The notes below the pieces were generated by a model. That model was not told where the DNA came from. It did not search any database and saw only the letters and a program-made list of their open reading frames with translations. Below, one piece after another: positions 43,687-51,758 of a stretch of 64,000 bases of DNA. Position 1 is the stretch's first letter. Each line of letters opens with the position of its first letter. Source of the DNA: UBA11358 sp035776755 (GTDB lineage: Bacteria > Verrucomicrobiota > Verrucomicrobiia > Limisphaerales > UBA11358); NCBI GenBank assembly GCA_035776755.1, contig DASTWS010000027.1, forward strand, positions 26,912 to 90,911, in the 5' to 3' direction. The position numbers and the translations under genes were made by a program.

Positions 43687-44988
43687 TCACGCCGGGATTT
43701 TTTCAGTCTTCAAATAAGGTTGCAACGGTTTCGGAATCACAATGCCGCCGTCGGCCTGTTGATGCGTTTCGATCAATGCCACAAACAATCGCGCCAGCGC
43801 TGTGCCGCTGCCGTTGAGAATGTGCGGGAATTTATTTTCACCACTTTCCGTCTTGAACCGGAGATTCATCCGGCGCGCCTGGAAATCTTCGCAATTGGAA
43901 CAACTCGAAACTTCGAGATAGCTCCCCTGCCCCGGTGCCCAGACTTCGATGTCGTAAGTTTTTGCGCTGCCAAATCCCATATCGCCGGTGCAAAGCAATA
44001 CGACGCGATAATGCAATCCGAGCAATTGCAGGACGCGTTCCGCGTTGCCGACCATTTTTTCCAATTCATCGTAACCGTTCTCCGGCTTCACGATTTTAAT
44101 CAGTTCCACTTTATCAAATTGATGCACGCGAATCATGCCGCGCGTGCCGACGCCTGCCGCGCCGGCTTCGCCGCGAAAGCATGGCGTATAGGCGCAATAC
44201 AATTTCGGCAAATCTTTTTCCGCCAGAATTTCTTCGCGATGAATATTCGCCACGGGCGTTTCCGCCGTTGGAATCAAATATAATTTGCCGAGCTTTTCCT
44301 TGTCGTCGCCTTCGGCCACGCCGTAATACTGGTCCTTGAATTTCGGAAACTGGCCGACGCCTTCCAGACATTGCGGGCCGACGACGAACGGCGGTGAGAC
44401 TTCCGTATATCCATGCTCGCTGGTGTGCAAATCCAGGAGGAATTGGATCAATGCCCGCTCCAGTCGCGCGCCCCAATTCGTGTAAAGCAAAAAGCCGCTG
44501 CCGGAAAGTTTCGTCGCCCGGGCAAAATCCACGAGTTTCAAACATTCACATAATTCGATATGCGATTTTGGTTTGAAACCGAAATCCGCTTTTTCTCCGT
44601 GAGTGCGGACGACTGGATTTTCTTCTGCTGTTTTCCCAACCGCCACTGATTCGTGCGGCAGATTTGGCAATTGCAGCATGAGCGCGTCACGCGCGGCCTC
44701 AACTTCGGTTATTTGCTTATCAACATCGGCAATGATTTTACCCAAATCTCTTGTTTCTAATTTTTTTGCCTCTGCAGCGTGAATTTCTTTTTTTGCCATT
44801 AAGGCGCCGATTTCTTTAGAGACTCGATTGCGTTCGCTTTTTAGCGTTTCGACTTTGGAAATGGCTAAACGGCGCTGCTCATCGAGTTTGAGCAATTCAT
44901 CAATTTTCTTTTCGTCCCCAGCTCCGCGCGTGGCGAGACGTTGGCGGACAAAATCAGCTTTTTCGCGAATCAATTTGATGTCGAGCAC
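43687..44988 (-). CDS. serS: Seryl-tRNA synthetase
   Basis: A 433-residue class II aminoacyl-tRNA synthetase that charges tRNA-Ser in the cytoplasm. An N-terminal coiled-coil arm (about residues 1-105) reads MLDIKLIREKADFVRQRLATRG and runs through KVETLKSERNRVSKEI. Motif 2 is FRGEAGAAGVGTRGMIRVHQFDKVE and motif 3 is NGSGTALARLFVALIE. LPNLPHESVAVGKTAEEN is a conserved linker. Length is typical and no anomaly is seen. Confidence 0.96.
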   Translation of the reverse strand: MLDIKLIREKADFVRQRLATRGAGDEKKIDELLKLDEQRRLAISKVETLKSERNRVSKEIGALMAKKEIHAAEAKKLETRDLGKIIADVDKQITEVEAARDALMLQLPNLPHESVAVGKTAEENPVVRTHGEKADFGFKPKSHIELCECLKLVDFARATKLSGSGFLLYTNWGARLERALIQFLLDLHTSEHGYTEVSPPFVVGPQCLEGVGQFPKFKDQYYGVAEGDDKEKLGKLYLIPTAETPVANIHREEILAEKDLPKLYCAYTPCFRGEAGAAGVGTRGMIRVHQFDKVELIKIVKPENGYDELEKMVGNAERVLQLLGLHYRVVLLCTGDMGFGSAKTYDIEVWAPGQGSYLEVSSCSNCEDFQARRMNLRFKTESGENKFPHILNGSGTALARLFVALIETHQQADGGIVIPKPLQPYLKTEKIPA

Positions 44989-45039
44989 GCCAAAATTATA
45001 GGCGCAAAATCCTCAACGGCAAGGTGAAGCCTGTCGAAA

Positions 45040-46017
45040 TTATTTTTTGGGCATCGCTTTCTGCGATGGCATCCGCAACGGATAAAGTCCGGGACAACAG
45101 CCAAACGTCTCATGAAATGCCTGGCTGAAATGGCTCAAGCTCGAATAACCGACCTCCAGCGCCGCTTCGGTGACGTTGAATTTTCCAGACCGCAACAATT
45201 TTGCCGCGCGTTCCATCCGCAATTGACGGACGTATTGCGGAATCGTCATGTTCATCGCCGTCGAAAATGTCCGGCTCAAATGGAATGGACTGCAACCCAC
45301 GGCGCGTCCGATTTCTTCCAGTGTCGGTGGCGATGCGAGATTTTTTTGCAGCAATGCGACGACTTTTTCCACGCGTTCAGCCGAAAGCCGGTGCTGACGC
45401 TGGCAAAACAGTTCCTGGCCTCGTGGCGCCACGAAAAAGAATTCCGCCGCCACTTCCAATGCTTTGGCCTGATACCAAACGGTCTGCGCCAGTGCCAATA
45501 CCGGCGCTTCCCGCAAGCTGGCCAGCAATTGCTGCTGGCGGCTCGCCAAACGCGTTACCGGCGCGATGGCGGATTTTTCCGATTCGCCGGCAACAACTTC
45601 GCGAATCATCGGATGCAGCGACGCGACAGATTCGGTCAAATGCTTCCGCAGAAAAGCGAAGGACATTTCCACGGTGAGGAATTGATGCCGCTGATTTGCG
45701 GCACGCGTTGCGCCCAAAATCTGTTCGCCGCGCCGATAAAATCCGATGGTCAATGGATCGAAGGAAATCTCATTTTTGTCCACCATCACTTTTCCATTGC
45801 CCTCGAGGTTAAAGCAGATTTCCACGCTCTCGGGATGAAAACTCTTTCCCCAATCGAATTCGCCGTGCGTTTTGAAATCGTGCCATTCAAAACTGACGCC
45901 TGCGCCGCGAAAACTGCCATGCAAATGACGCCAGCCATCGCCGACACTTTGCCATGCCGGACGCTCGGTGAATGGCAAAACAGTTACAGATGATTTCTTC
46001 GGCAAAACCGGCACCAT
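45040..46017 (-). CDS. AraC-family transcriptional regulator
   Basis: A 325-residue regulator. The C-terminal AraC domain (about 215-315) has two helix-turn-helix units: PTLEEIGRAVGCSPFHLSRTFSTAMNMTIPQYV, then KFNVTEAALEVGYSSLSHFSQAFHETFGCCPGLYP. The N-terminal part (FHPESVEICFNLEGNGKVMVDKNEISFDPLTIGFYRRGE) looks like a cupin-type ligand domain. A Gln-rich linker follows. Targets are unknown, and it is separated from serS by 51 bp on the same strand and probably transcribed alone. Confidence 0.9.
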   Translation of the reverse strand: MVPVLPKKSSVTVLPFTERPAWQSVGDGWRHLHGSFRGAGVSFEWHDFKTHGEFDWGKSFHPESVEICFNLEGNGKVMVDKNEISFDPLTIGFYRRGEQILGATRAANQRHQFLTVEMSFAFLRKHLTESVASLHPMIREVVAGESEKSAIAPVTRLASRQQQLLASLREAPVLALAQTVWYQAKALEVAAEFFFVAPRGQELFCQRQHRLSAERVEKVVALLQKNLASPPTLEEIGRAVGCSPFHLSRTFSTAMNMTIPQYVRQLRMERAAKLLRSGKFNVTEAALEVGYSSLSHFSQAFHETFGCCPGLYPLRMPSQKAMPKK

Positions 46018-46131
46018 GCCAGTCTGCCAATTTTTATATCGCGTGCAATTTTTAATCGTCGCAATTCACCGTTAAAAAAGCGCAAGTCGCCGGAAGCGTA
46101 GAAAATTTATTTCTGCGACGCTTTCGCCGCT

Positions 46132-46938
46132 ATGAAACTGAAACGCGGATTTACCTTGATTGAATTGCTCGTGGTCATCGCCATCATTGCCATTCTCGCG
46201 GCGATGCTTTTGCCCGCGCTCGCGGCGGCCAAACAAAAAGCATATCGCGCCGTTTGTTTGAGCAATCTGCGGCAATTGGGTCTGGCGCTGAACATGTATC
46301 TGGATGACAGCAGCCAAATCTTTCCCGATTTCAGCATTCCGGGCAGCGCGCCGGGAGCGCCAGCGGGTTACAGCCAGGATAAAATCAAATGGACCGACCT
46401 CGCCGCATTTTCGGCTGCGGGCTCTGGAAACAGCGCATGGTTCAATGCGTTGCCGCCGTATGTTTCGCAAAAGCCGCTGTCGCAATACGCATCCAATCCG
46501 GTCAATTTTGTGGACGGCAAAAACATTTTCAATTGCGCCAGCGCGGAATTTCGTCCGGCGGAAGTTGATCCGATGACGCGTGTGGCATTCTGTTACGGCA
46601 TCAATTTCAAAGGCACGAACGGCGCGACACCGACCGGTCCGCCATTCAAGGCCACGGTCGTCCGCCATCCTTCGGCGTTTGTATTTTTTTCCGACGTGCG
46701 GGCGAATTCCGGCGAGACGCCGTTTTACGGTTCAAATCCGCTGAACGATTTAGGCGCGCCGCGCGGTTCGCTGAATCATTTGTCGTCGCGGCACAGCGCC
46801 GGCGCAAACCTGACCTTTCTCGACGGCCATTCAGCATATTTCAAATACGATTATCTGGCTTGTCAAAAAGGCACGAAAGTCGGCGACCCCGCGCGGGACG
46901 ATGTCAATTGGAGTTACGACGGCACGGCTTCGCAATGA
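46132..46938 (+). CDS. Type II-secretion-style prepilin with H-X9-DG C-terminus
   Basis: A 268-residue pseudopilin-like protein. The N-terminal methylation and cleavage signal is RGFTLIELLVVIAIIAILAAMLLPALAAAKQKA, with cleavage expected after Gly6. The C-terminus has HSAGANLTFLDGHSAYFKYD, the H-X9-DG motif. Both features are characteristic of large paralogous families in Verrucomicrobia and Planctomycetes. The middle is beta-rich and contains FVFFSDVRANSG. Such proteins are exported to the cell surface or form pseudopili; the specific role is unknown. Confidence 0.9.
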   Translation: MKLKRGFTLIELLVVIAIIAILAAMLLPALAAAKQKAYRAVCLSNLRQLGLALNMYLDDSSQIFPDFSIPGSAPGAPAGYSQDKIKWTDLAAFSAAGSGNSAWFNALPPYVSQKPLSQYASNPVNFVDGKNIFNCASAEFRPAEVDPMTRVAFCYGINFKGTNGATPTGPPFKATVVRHPSAFVFFSDVRANSGETPFYGSNPLNDLGAPRGSLNHLSSRHSAGANLTFLDGHSAYFKYDYLACQKGTKVGDPARDDVNWSYDGTASQ

Positions 46939-46949
46939 CAAGATGTGAG

Positions 46950-48344
46950 CTACTCGCGATTTTCCGTTTGTCTGCGAACATCAAGCAATTCATCCAACTT
47001 CTCTCTATTGAGGCCGCTCATTTCAGACGCGACTTCGCGGACGGTTTTTCCTGTTTCGTAAGCGACCTTCGCAATTTTTGCCGCTTTGTCGTAGCCGATT
47101 TCCGGCGCGAGCGCGGTGCACATCGCCAAACTCTGTTCGAGATTGCTTTCGCATTTTTCCGCGTCGGCTTCCAAGCCGGAAATGCAGCGACGTGAAAAAA
47201 CTCTGCTCGCATTCGTCAGCAAATCAATCGCCTGAAGTAAATTATACGCGGCGATCGGCAGCATCGTGTTCAATTCAAAATTGCCGAACGTCCCCGCAAA
47301 CGTGACGACGGCATCGTTGCCGATGACTTGTGCGCCGACCTGGATCACCATTTCACACATCACCGGATTCACTTTTCCCGGCATGATAGACGAGCCGGGC
47401 TGCGTGGTCGGCAATTTGATTTCGCCCAGACCGCAGCGCGGACCCGAGCCAAGCCAGCGAATATCATTGGCGACTTTTATCAAGCTCACTGCGACAGTTT
47501 TGAGCGTGCCACTGGTTTCAACGAACGTATCGATGGCAGCTTGTGCTTCAAAATGGTTGGCTGCCTCTCGCAACTTCAATTTCGTCTCTTGCGCAATGCC
47601 CTCGATGGTTCTCTTCGCAAATTCCGGATGCGTGTTGATTCCGGTTCCGACCGCCGTTCCGCCGAGCGGCAATTTGCCCAAATTCTTTTCGAGGGGTTTC
47701 AGCCGCGCAATTCCGTGCTCAATTTGACTCGCATAACCGGAAAATTCCTGTCCAAGCCGAATCGGCGTCGCGTCCTGCAAATGCGTCCGGCCAATTTTTA
47801 AAATCGAATCAAATTGGTTCGCTTTTTTGCCGAGCGCCGAATGCAATTCTTCCAGCGCGGGAATCAGATGATGAATTATTCCGTCCAGTGCCGCCAAATG
47901 AATCGCCGTCGGAATCACATCGTTCGACGATTGTCCGCGATTGACGTGGTCGTTTGGATGGATGGATTTGTCCCCTGCCCTGCCTCCGGAAATTTCGCAG
48001 GCACGGTTCGCGATCACCTCGTTCGCGTTCATATTGGTCGAAGTGCCGGAACCGGTCTGAAAAATATCCACGACAAATTGCGAATCCCATTTTCCGTCAA
48101 TCACTTCTTGCGCGGCTTTTTGAATCGCATCGGAAATATGGCGCGGAAGAAAATCAAGAGACGCATTCGCGATGGCCGCGTATTTTTTGATCAAGCCGAG
48201 CGCGCGGATGAATGATCGCGAAAATCGAAAATTACTGATGGGAAAATTCTCGACCGCGCGCGCCGTTTGCGCGCCGAAATAAGCGTCCTCCGGCACCCGC
48301 ATTTCGCCCATGGAATCGGATTCAGTTCGGAAATGATTGTTCAT
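46950..48344 (-). CDS. fumC: Fumarate hydratase class II
   Basis: A 464-residue enzyme of the fumarase/aspartase superfamily, from ATG 48342-48344. The N-terminus FRTESDSMGEMRVPEDAYFGAQTARAVENFPIS is characteristic. GSGTSTNMNANEVIANRA and HPNDHVNRGQSSNDVIPTAIH carry catalytic residues, and GSSIMPGKVNPVMCE is the flexible signature loop with the catalytic Ser. It interconverts fumarate and malate in the TCA cycle. It lies on the same strand and 44 bp downstream of the class I fumarase beta gene, so the locus encodes two unrelated fumarases. Confidence 0.95.
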   Translation of the reverse strand: MNNHFRTESDSMGEMRVPEDAYFGAQTARAVENFPISNFRFSRSFIRALGLIKKYAAIANASLDFLPRHISDAIQKAAQEVIDGKWDSQFVVDIFQTGSGTSTNMNANEVIANRACEISGGRAGDKSIHPNDHVNRGQSSNDVIPTAIHLAALDGIIHHLIPALEELHSALGKKANQFDSILKIGRTHLQDATPIRLGQEFSGYASQIEHGIARLKPLEKNLGKLPLGGTAVGTGINTHPEFAKRTIEGIAQETKLKLREAANHFEAQAAIDTFVETSGTLKTVAVSLIKVANDIRWLGSGPRCGLGEIKLPTTQPGSSIMPGKVNPVMCEMVIQVGAQVIGNDAVVTFAGTFGNFELNTMLPIAAYNLLQAIDLLTNASRVFSRRCISGLEADAEKCESNLEQSLAMCTALAPEIGYDKAAKIAKVAYETGKTVREVASEMSGLNREKLDELLDVRRQTENRE

Positions 48345-48388
48345 TGAGAACAATCGCATCCCAAACCGGCGCGCGCAACGGCGCCGCG

Positions 48389-48964
48389 TTAAAGTCTCGC
48401 CGCGAGCGCTTCCTGGCTTTTCGCGAGAATTTCTTTGTGCAAAGAATTGCCGTGCGAATCCATCGTCACGACGGCGGGAAAATCCTCCACTTCAAATTCC
48501 CAGATCGCTTCCGGCGCGCCGAATTTATCCATCATGTAAACATTGCGGACGCGTTTGATCCGTTCGGCCAGCACCTGCGCCGCACCGCCAACGGCGTGCA
48601 GATAAACGCAGCCGTATTGCCTGCACGCTTCCAACGTCTTATCACCCATGCCGCCTTTGCCAATGACACCGCGCAGGCCGAAATCGCGGATGACCTGCCA
48701 TTGATACGGCTCCTCGCGGATCGAAGTCGTCGGTCCGGCGGCGGTGGCTTTCCAGGAGCCGTCATCCTGCTTCAAAACGACTGGGCCGCAATGATACAAA
48801 ATGCCGTCCTTGAAACTGACACCGTCCGGCAATTTTCCGCCTTCGTGTAAATATTTATGAACCGCGTCGCGGCCGGTGTGAATGACGCCGGAAATCAAAA
48901 CTTCGTCGCCGACTTTCAGCGCGCGGATTTTATCTTCGGTGAAGGGAAATGAAAGTTTGGTCAT
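48389..48964 (-). CDS. Class I fumarate hydratase, beta (C-terminal) subunit
   Basis: A 191-residue protein equivalent to the C-terminal domain of E. coli FumA and to TtdB. Landmarks are ISGVIHTGRDAVHKYL, ILYHCGPVV, AAGPTTSIREEPYQ, VIGKGGMGDKT and YLHAVGGAAQVLAERI. It carries the substrate-binding part and completes the iron-sulfur fumarase with the alpha subunit encoded at 49486-50364. The two genes would normally be adjacent, but here a four-helix-bundle gene with terminal inverted repeats sits between them. Tartrate dehydratase is the main alternative function. Confidence 0.9.
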   Translation of the reverse strand: MTKLSFPFTEDKIRALKVGDEVLISGVIHTGRDAVHKYLHEGGKLPDGVSFKDGILYHCGPVVLKQDDGSWKATAAGPTTSIREEPYQWQVIRDFGLRGVIGKGGMGDKTLEACRQYGCVYLHAVGGAAQVLAERIKRVRNVYMMDKFGAPEAIWEFEVEDFPAVVTMDSHGNSLHKEILAKSQEALAARL

Positions 48965-48967
48965 AAG

Positions 48968-49472
48968 CGTTGAATCGTGAATCGTTACATCGTCGAATCA
49001 GAAAATTCGTCGTCGGCCGTCGCCGCATATTCCGCCTGCATTTCTCGAAGCTGAAGATTTTCGCCGGCTTTGCATTTGCGGAGAAACCGGATGTAGCCAC
49101 CGAGCAATTGCGAAACGCGCCAGCCATTTTGCTTTAATTTATCTATTTCTGCTGCTGGCAAATATTTTTCGTCAGCGCAAACATTCAAATCATCAATCAA
49201 TTCTTCCAGCGAACCACGCGCTTGCAGAATAAATTTGATTTGGTCGAGATAATGATAGCGGCCATGCCCTTCTGCGATATTGTTCGTCAGTGAAACTGCC
49301 GCCCGTCGCATTTGGCTCACAAGGCCAAATTTTTCGATCTCAGGAAGCTTTCGCGAAACCGCATACATCTCTTTCCGAAACTCCCGCGCCGCCCGATAAA
49401 CTTCCAGGCTTTCGAACGTTCTAAATGTTTCTTTCGCGTCCATTTTTCGATTTAACGATTCACGATTCAACG
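48968..49472 (-). mobile_element. Inverted-repeat-bounded unit carrying a four-helix-bundle gene
   Basis: CGTTGAATCGTGAATCGTT at 48968-48986 is the perfect reverse complement of the 19 bases at 49454-49472. Between them lies a single gene, 48985-49443, whose stop codon falls inside the left repeat. The unit of about 505 bp splits the two class I fumarase subunit genes. Both ends are rich in ACGAT/ATCGT subrepeats (for example GATGTAACGAT beyond the right repeat). This looks like a small mobile or formerly mobile unit; no transposase is present. Confidence 0.6.
48985..49443 (-). CDS. Four helix bundle protein (S23/23S rRNA intervening-sequence family)
   Basis: A 152-residue helical protein from ATG 49441-49443. 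Family landmarks are FESLEVYRAAREFRKEMYAVSRKLPEIEKFGLVSQMRRAAVSLTNNIAEGHGR. Then YLDQIKFILQARGSLEELIDDLNVC and ISQLLGG-type helices (RVSQLLGGYIRFLRK). The family was first seen in intervening sequences of 23S rRNA genes and elsewhere; its biochemical function is unclear. Here it is not in an rRNA gene but between fumarase subunit genes, bounded by 19-bp inverted repeats. The family identification is strong, the role unknown. Confidence 0.9.
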   Translation of the reverse strand: MDAKETFRTFESLEVYRAAREFRKEMYAVSRKLPEIEKFGLVSQMRRAAVSLTNNIAEGHGRYHYLDQIKFILQARGSLEELIDDLNVCADEKYLPAAEIDKLKQNGWRVSQLLGGYIRFLRKCKAGENLQLREMQAEYAATADDEFSDSTM

Positions 49473-49485
49473 ATGTAACGATTTT

Positions 49486-50364
49486 TCAATAAAGCCATTT
49501 CTGAATTTCCCCATTCGCGCCGAGCGTCACGCCCTGCCGCCGATACGCCCAGCACATGTAGCTGATGCTGACGAAATACGACGCGGGCACGCGATTGGCC
49601 GTGCAGATTTTCACGCCGAGCAATGTCGTTTTGCCGCCAAAACCCATCGGGCCGATGCCCAGCTCATTCGCCGTTTTCAAAATGTCCTGCTCCAGCGCGT
49701 CGAGTTTCGGTTCGGGATTGCGATCGTCGAGCAAGCGAAGGAATTGCGTTTTGCTCAATTCATAACCTGTCGCGCGGTCACCGCCGATGCACACGCCCAG
49801 GATTCCCGGTCCGCAACCTTTTCCCTGAGCCTGCAACACCGCGTCTAGAATGGCTTTACGACAGCCATCGAAATCGCGGTTGGCCTGAAGATGATCATCC
49901 GGCAACGAATACTGCGCGCCGACGTTTTCGCAGCCGCCGCCTTTCAAAATCAATTTCACCGAGATTTCCATGCCGCGATGCTGATGAAAATGAAATGCCG
50001 GCGCGCCAGGCCCGCAATTGGTTCCGTCGTTTTTTCCCGTCAGCGAATCCACGGAATTTTGGCGGAGATAACCTTTCTTCGTCGCCAGCTTGACGGCTTC
50101 GCGCGCGGTTTCGGCAAACGTGATCTGGTCGTAACCAACGGGCGTGTCCATGTAAAACAAAATGCTGCCCGTGTCCTGGCAAATCGGCTGCGATTTCCGC
50201 TTCGCCAGCTCGATGTTCTGGTCAATGATCTTCAGCGCGCTCTCAGCAATCGTTCCCTTCTTCTCATTTTCCAGTGACCGGATCAGCGCGCAGTTGACGT
50301 CGTCGGGAATTTCGGCGGAAGTGCGGCGGATCAACTCCACCAGCGAATCTTGCAATTGGCTCAT
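49486..50364 (-). CDS. Class I fumarate hydratase, alpha (N-terminal) subunit
   Basis: A 292-residue protein equivalent to the N-terminal domain of FumA/TtdA, which holds the catalytic [4Fe-4S] cluster. Cluster cysteines lie in SQPICQDTGSILFY, LKGGGCENVGAQ and GKGCGPGILGVCIGGDRATG. Other landmarks are KNDGTNCGPGAPAFHFHQH and ELGIGPMGFGGKTTLLGVKI. It hydrates fumarate to malate and is oxygen-labile. It is the upstream subunit gene on the minus strand; the beta gene follows after the inserted unit at 48968-49472. Confidence 0.92.
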   Translation of the reverse strand: MSQLQDSLVELIRRTSAEIPDDVNCALIRSLENEKKGTIAESALKIIDQNIELAKRKSQPICQDTGSILFYMDTPVGYDQITFAETAREAVKLATKKGYLRQNSVDSLTGKNDGTNCGPGAPAFHFHQHRGMEISVKLILKGGGCENVGAQYSLPDDHLQANRDFDGCRKAILDAVLQAQGKGCGPGILGVCIGGDRATGYELSKTQFLRLLDDRNPEPKLDALEQDILKTANELGIGPMGFGGKTTLLGVKICTANRVPASYFVSISYMCWAYRRQGVTLGANGEIQKWLY

Positions 50365-50716
50365 AAATTGTCACAGCGTAAAACTTTGACACGACAGCGT
50401 CAATTGCAGGGACTCAAAATGGCCGCACCTGGATTTGCAGAACCGGAACTTTTATCGCCCTCACCCGCGCTGCGCCGGCCATCGTCACAGCCGCGTCCAG
50501 CACGTTTTTTACGAAATCCCTTTGTTTTTCGACCATTTCAACACTTTTGACGTCGCTGCAAGCGGCGTCGAAAAACAAACAAACAAAAACAAGCGGTCCC
50601 CCATTCCGTGGCCGACAGCCTGCAAAGCGATTCCACGCAGGCCACGTCAAATAACTGCGCCAGTATTTGCAGGCGGCGGCGCGGAAATGAGATTCTTACC
50701 AAACACCGCCCGAAAA
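50365..50716. other. Intergenic region of about 350 bp, no convincing gene
   Basis: Lies upstream of the alpha fumarase gene and downstream of the secreted-protein gene, both on the minus strand. Overlapping short frames on both strands lack any family resemblance. An imperfect hairpin (GACGTCGCT/AGCGGCGTC, about 50557-50577) and an A/C-rich run (about 50580-50602) are visible. It probably contains the fumarase promoter. Confidence 0.45.
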
Positions 50717-51622
50717 TCATTGTGCCTGCAAACGGAAGAACCGGGCGGGTGACATGTTACTAACGGTGACAGCTATCACCGGCACCGCGTCCGTGACGGC
50801 CGTCCAGTTGGTGGAAGTGAGATTGGTGACACTTTCTAGAACGTAATTCGTGGCCGATGCAGGCCAGAACAAAACCGAGAGGTTGCCCGCCGGGGCGATG
50901 GTCAGTTGCGGATGGGAGGTGATGGTTTGAATCGTTACGTTATCTACGGCGGCGGTATCACCGGCATATTCCCGGTTGTAAAAGGACACTTTATTGACGG
51001 CGAAGTGATTGGTGCAAACTGCCGTTGCGTAGGCGGTCTGGCTGGAATCACCGACCTTGACCATGCTGAAAGTCAAATTTGTCCCGTCATCGGTGATGGT
51101 GAAAGTCGCGGAATCGCCTTGAACAAGATCCAGCGTGTTGCTCACCACATTCAGACCCGTGACCGTGGCGGGGCCATCGCCAACGATGGTGAACAAATTG
51201 GGCGAAGTGGAGGTTTGCGATACGGCCACCCGGAAATTGACTCCCTGGGTGACTTCGCCGGCAGCCGCATAATAACCTGAGGGCGCCCCGCTGCTGCGAG
51301 TCACCACCCAGGGCAAATCACCCCCGCCGCCACTGTCATTCACAAACGTCCAGGTCCCGGTGATCATCAAGCCGCCAAGGACGGCCGGATCGTAATTGGT
51401 AACGGTGTTCAGGTAGCCGCGCGCGGTGATCTCACAACGCTGGTTCGCCACGACGACCATCGGCGTTCCATAAATATCCGACAGTGAAGTGTTGGTGTCC
51501 CACATGCCGGTATCCAGCATGTTGGAATCAAAATTATCGGTCATTAACACCACCGCGTCAGCGCGGGACAACAGGCCCAGCACGCAAAGGAAAAGCAATG
51601 GCTTAAGATGATGAGTTTTCAT
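50717..51622 (-). CDS. Secreted protein with Verrucomicrobial FFRL-type C-terminal domain
   Basis: A 301-residue protein from ATG 51620-51622, chosen because a signal peptide follows directly (MKTHHLKPLLFLCVLGLLSRADA). The middle is a beta-rich, Gly/Ser/Thr-rich jelly-roll-like region (DNFDSNMLDTGMWDTN, WTFVNDSGGGGDLPW, VDNVTIQTI). The last 65 residues (LSVLFWPASATNYVLESVTN through SPARFFRLQAQ) match a tail found on many secreted Verrucomicrobial proteins, possibly a sorting or surface-attachment module. The concanavalin-like core could bind glycans. Function is not known. Confidence 0.8.
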   Translation of the reverse strand: MKTHHLKPLLFLCVLGLLSRADAVVLMTDNFDSNMLDTGMWDTNTSLSDIYGTPMVVVANQRCEITARGYLNTVTNYDPAVLGGLMITGTWTFVNDSGGGGDLPWVVTRSSGAPSGYYAAAGEVTQGVNFRVAVSQTSTSPNLFTIVGDGPATVTGLNVVSNTLDLVQGDSATFTITDDGTNLTFSMVKVGDSSQTAYATAVCTNHFAVNKVSFYNREYAGDTAAVDNVTIQTITSHPQLTIAPAGNLSVLFWPASATNYVLESVTNLTSTNWTAVTDAVPVIAVTVSNMSPARFFRLQAQ

Positions 51623-51758
51623 GGTTGATTCTGGTTTGTTGAATACTTCGTTCAAAGCGCAAGCACCGGCCGGATACCCTGGATATTTTAACGCCCATGC
51701 CTGTGGCTGATTCCGCGAAACACTAAAGGAAAGCACTGTCCGCGACAAGCCAGGGAAT

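Noticed and set aside
50414..50650. Minus-strand frame of 78 residues upstream of the fumarase gene
   Set aside because: No signal, no family motif, and overlapping frames on the other strand are equally long. Chance frames in GC-rich DNA explain it.
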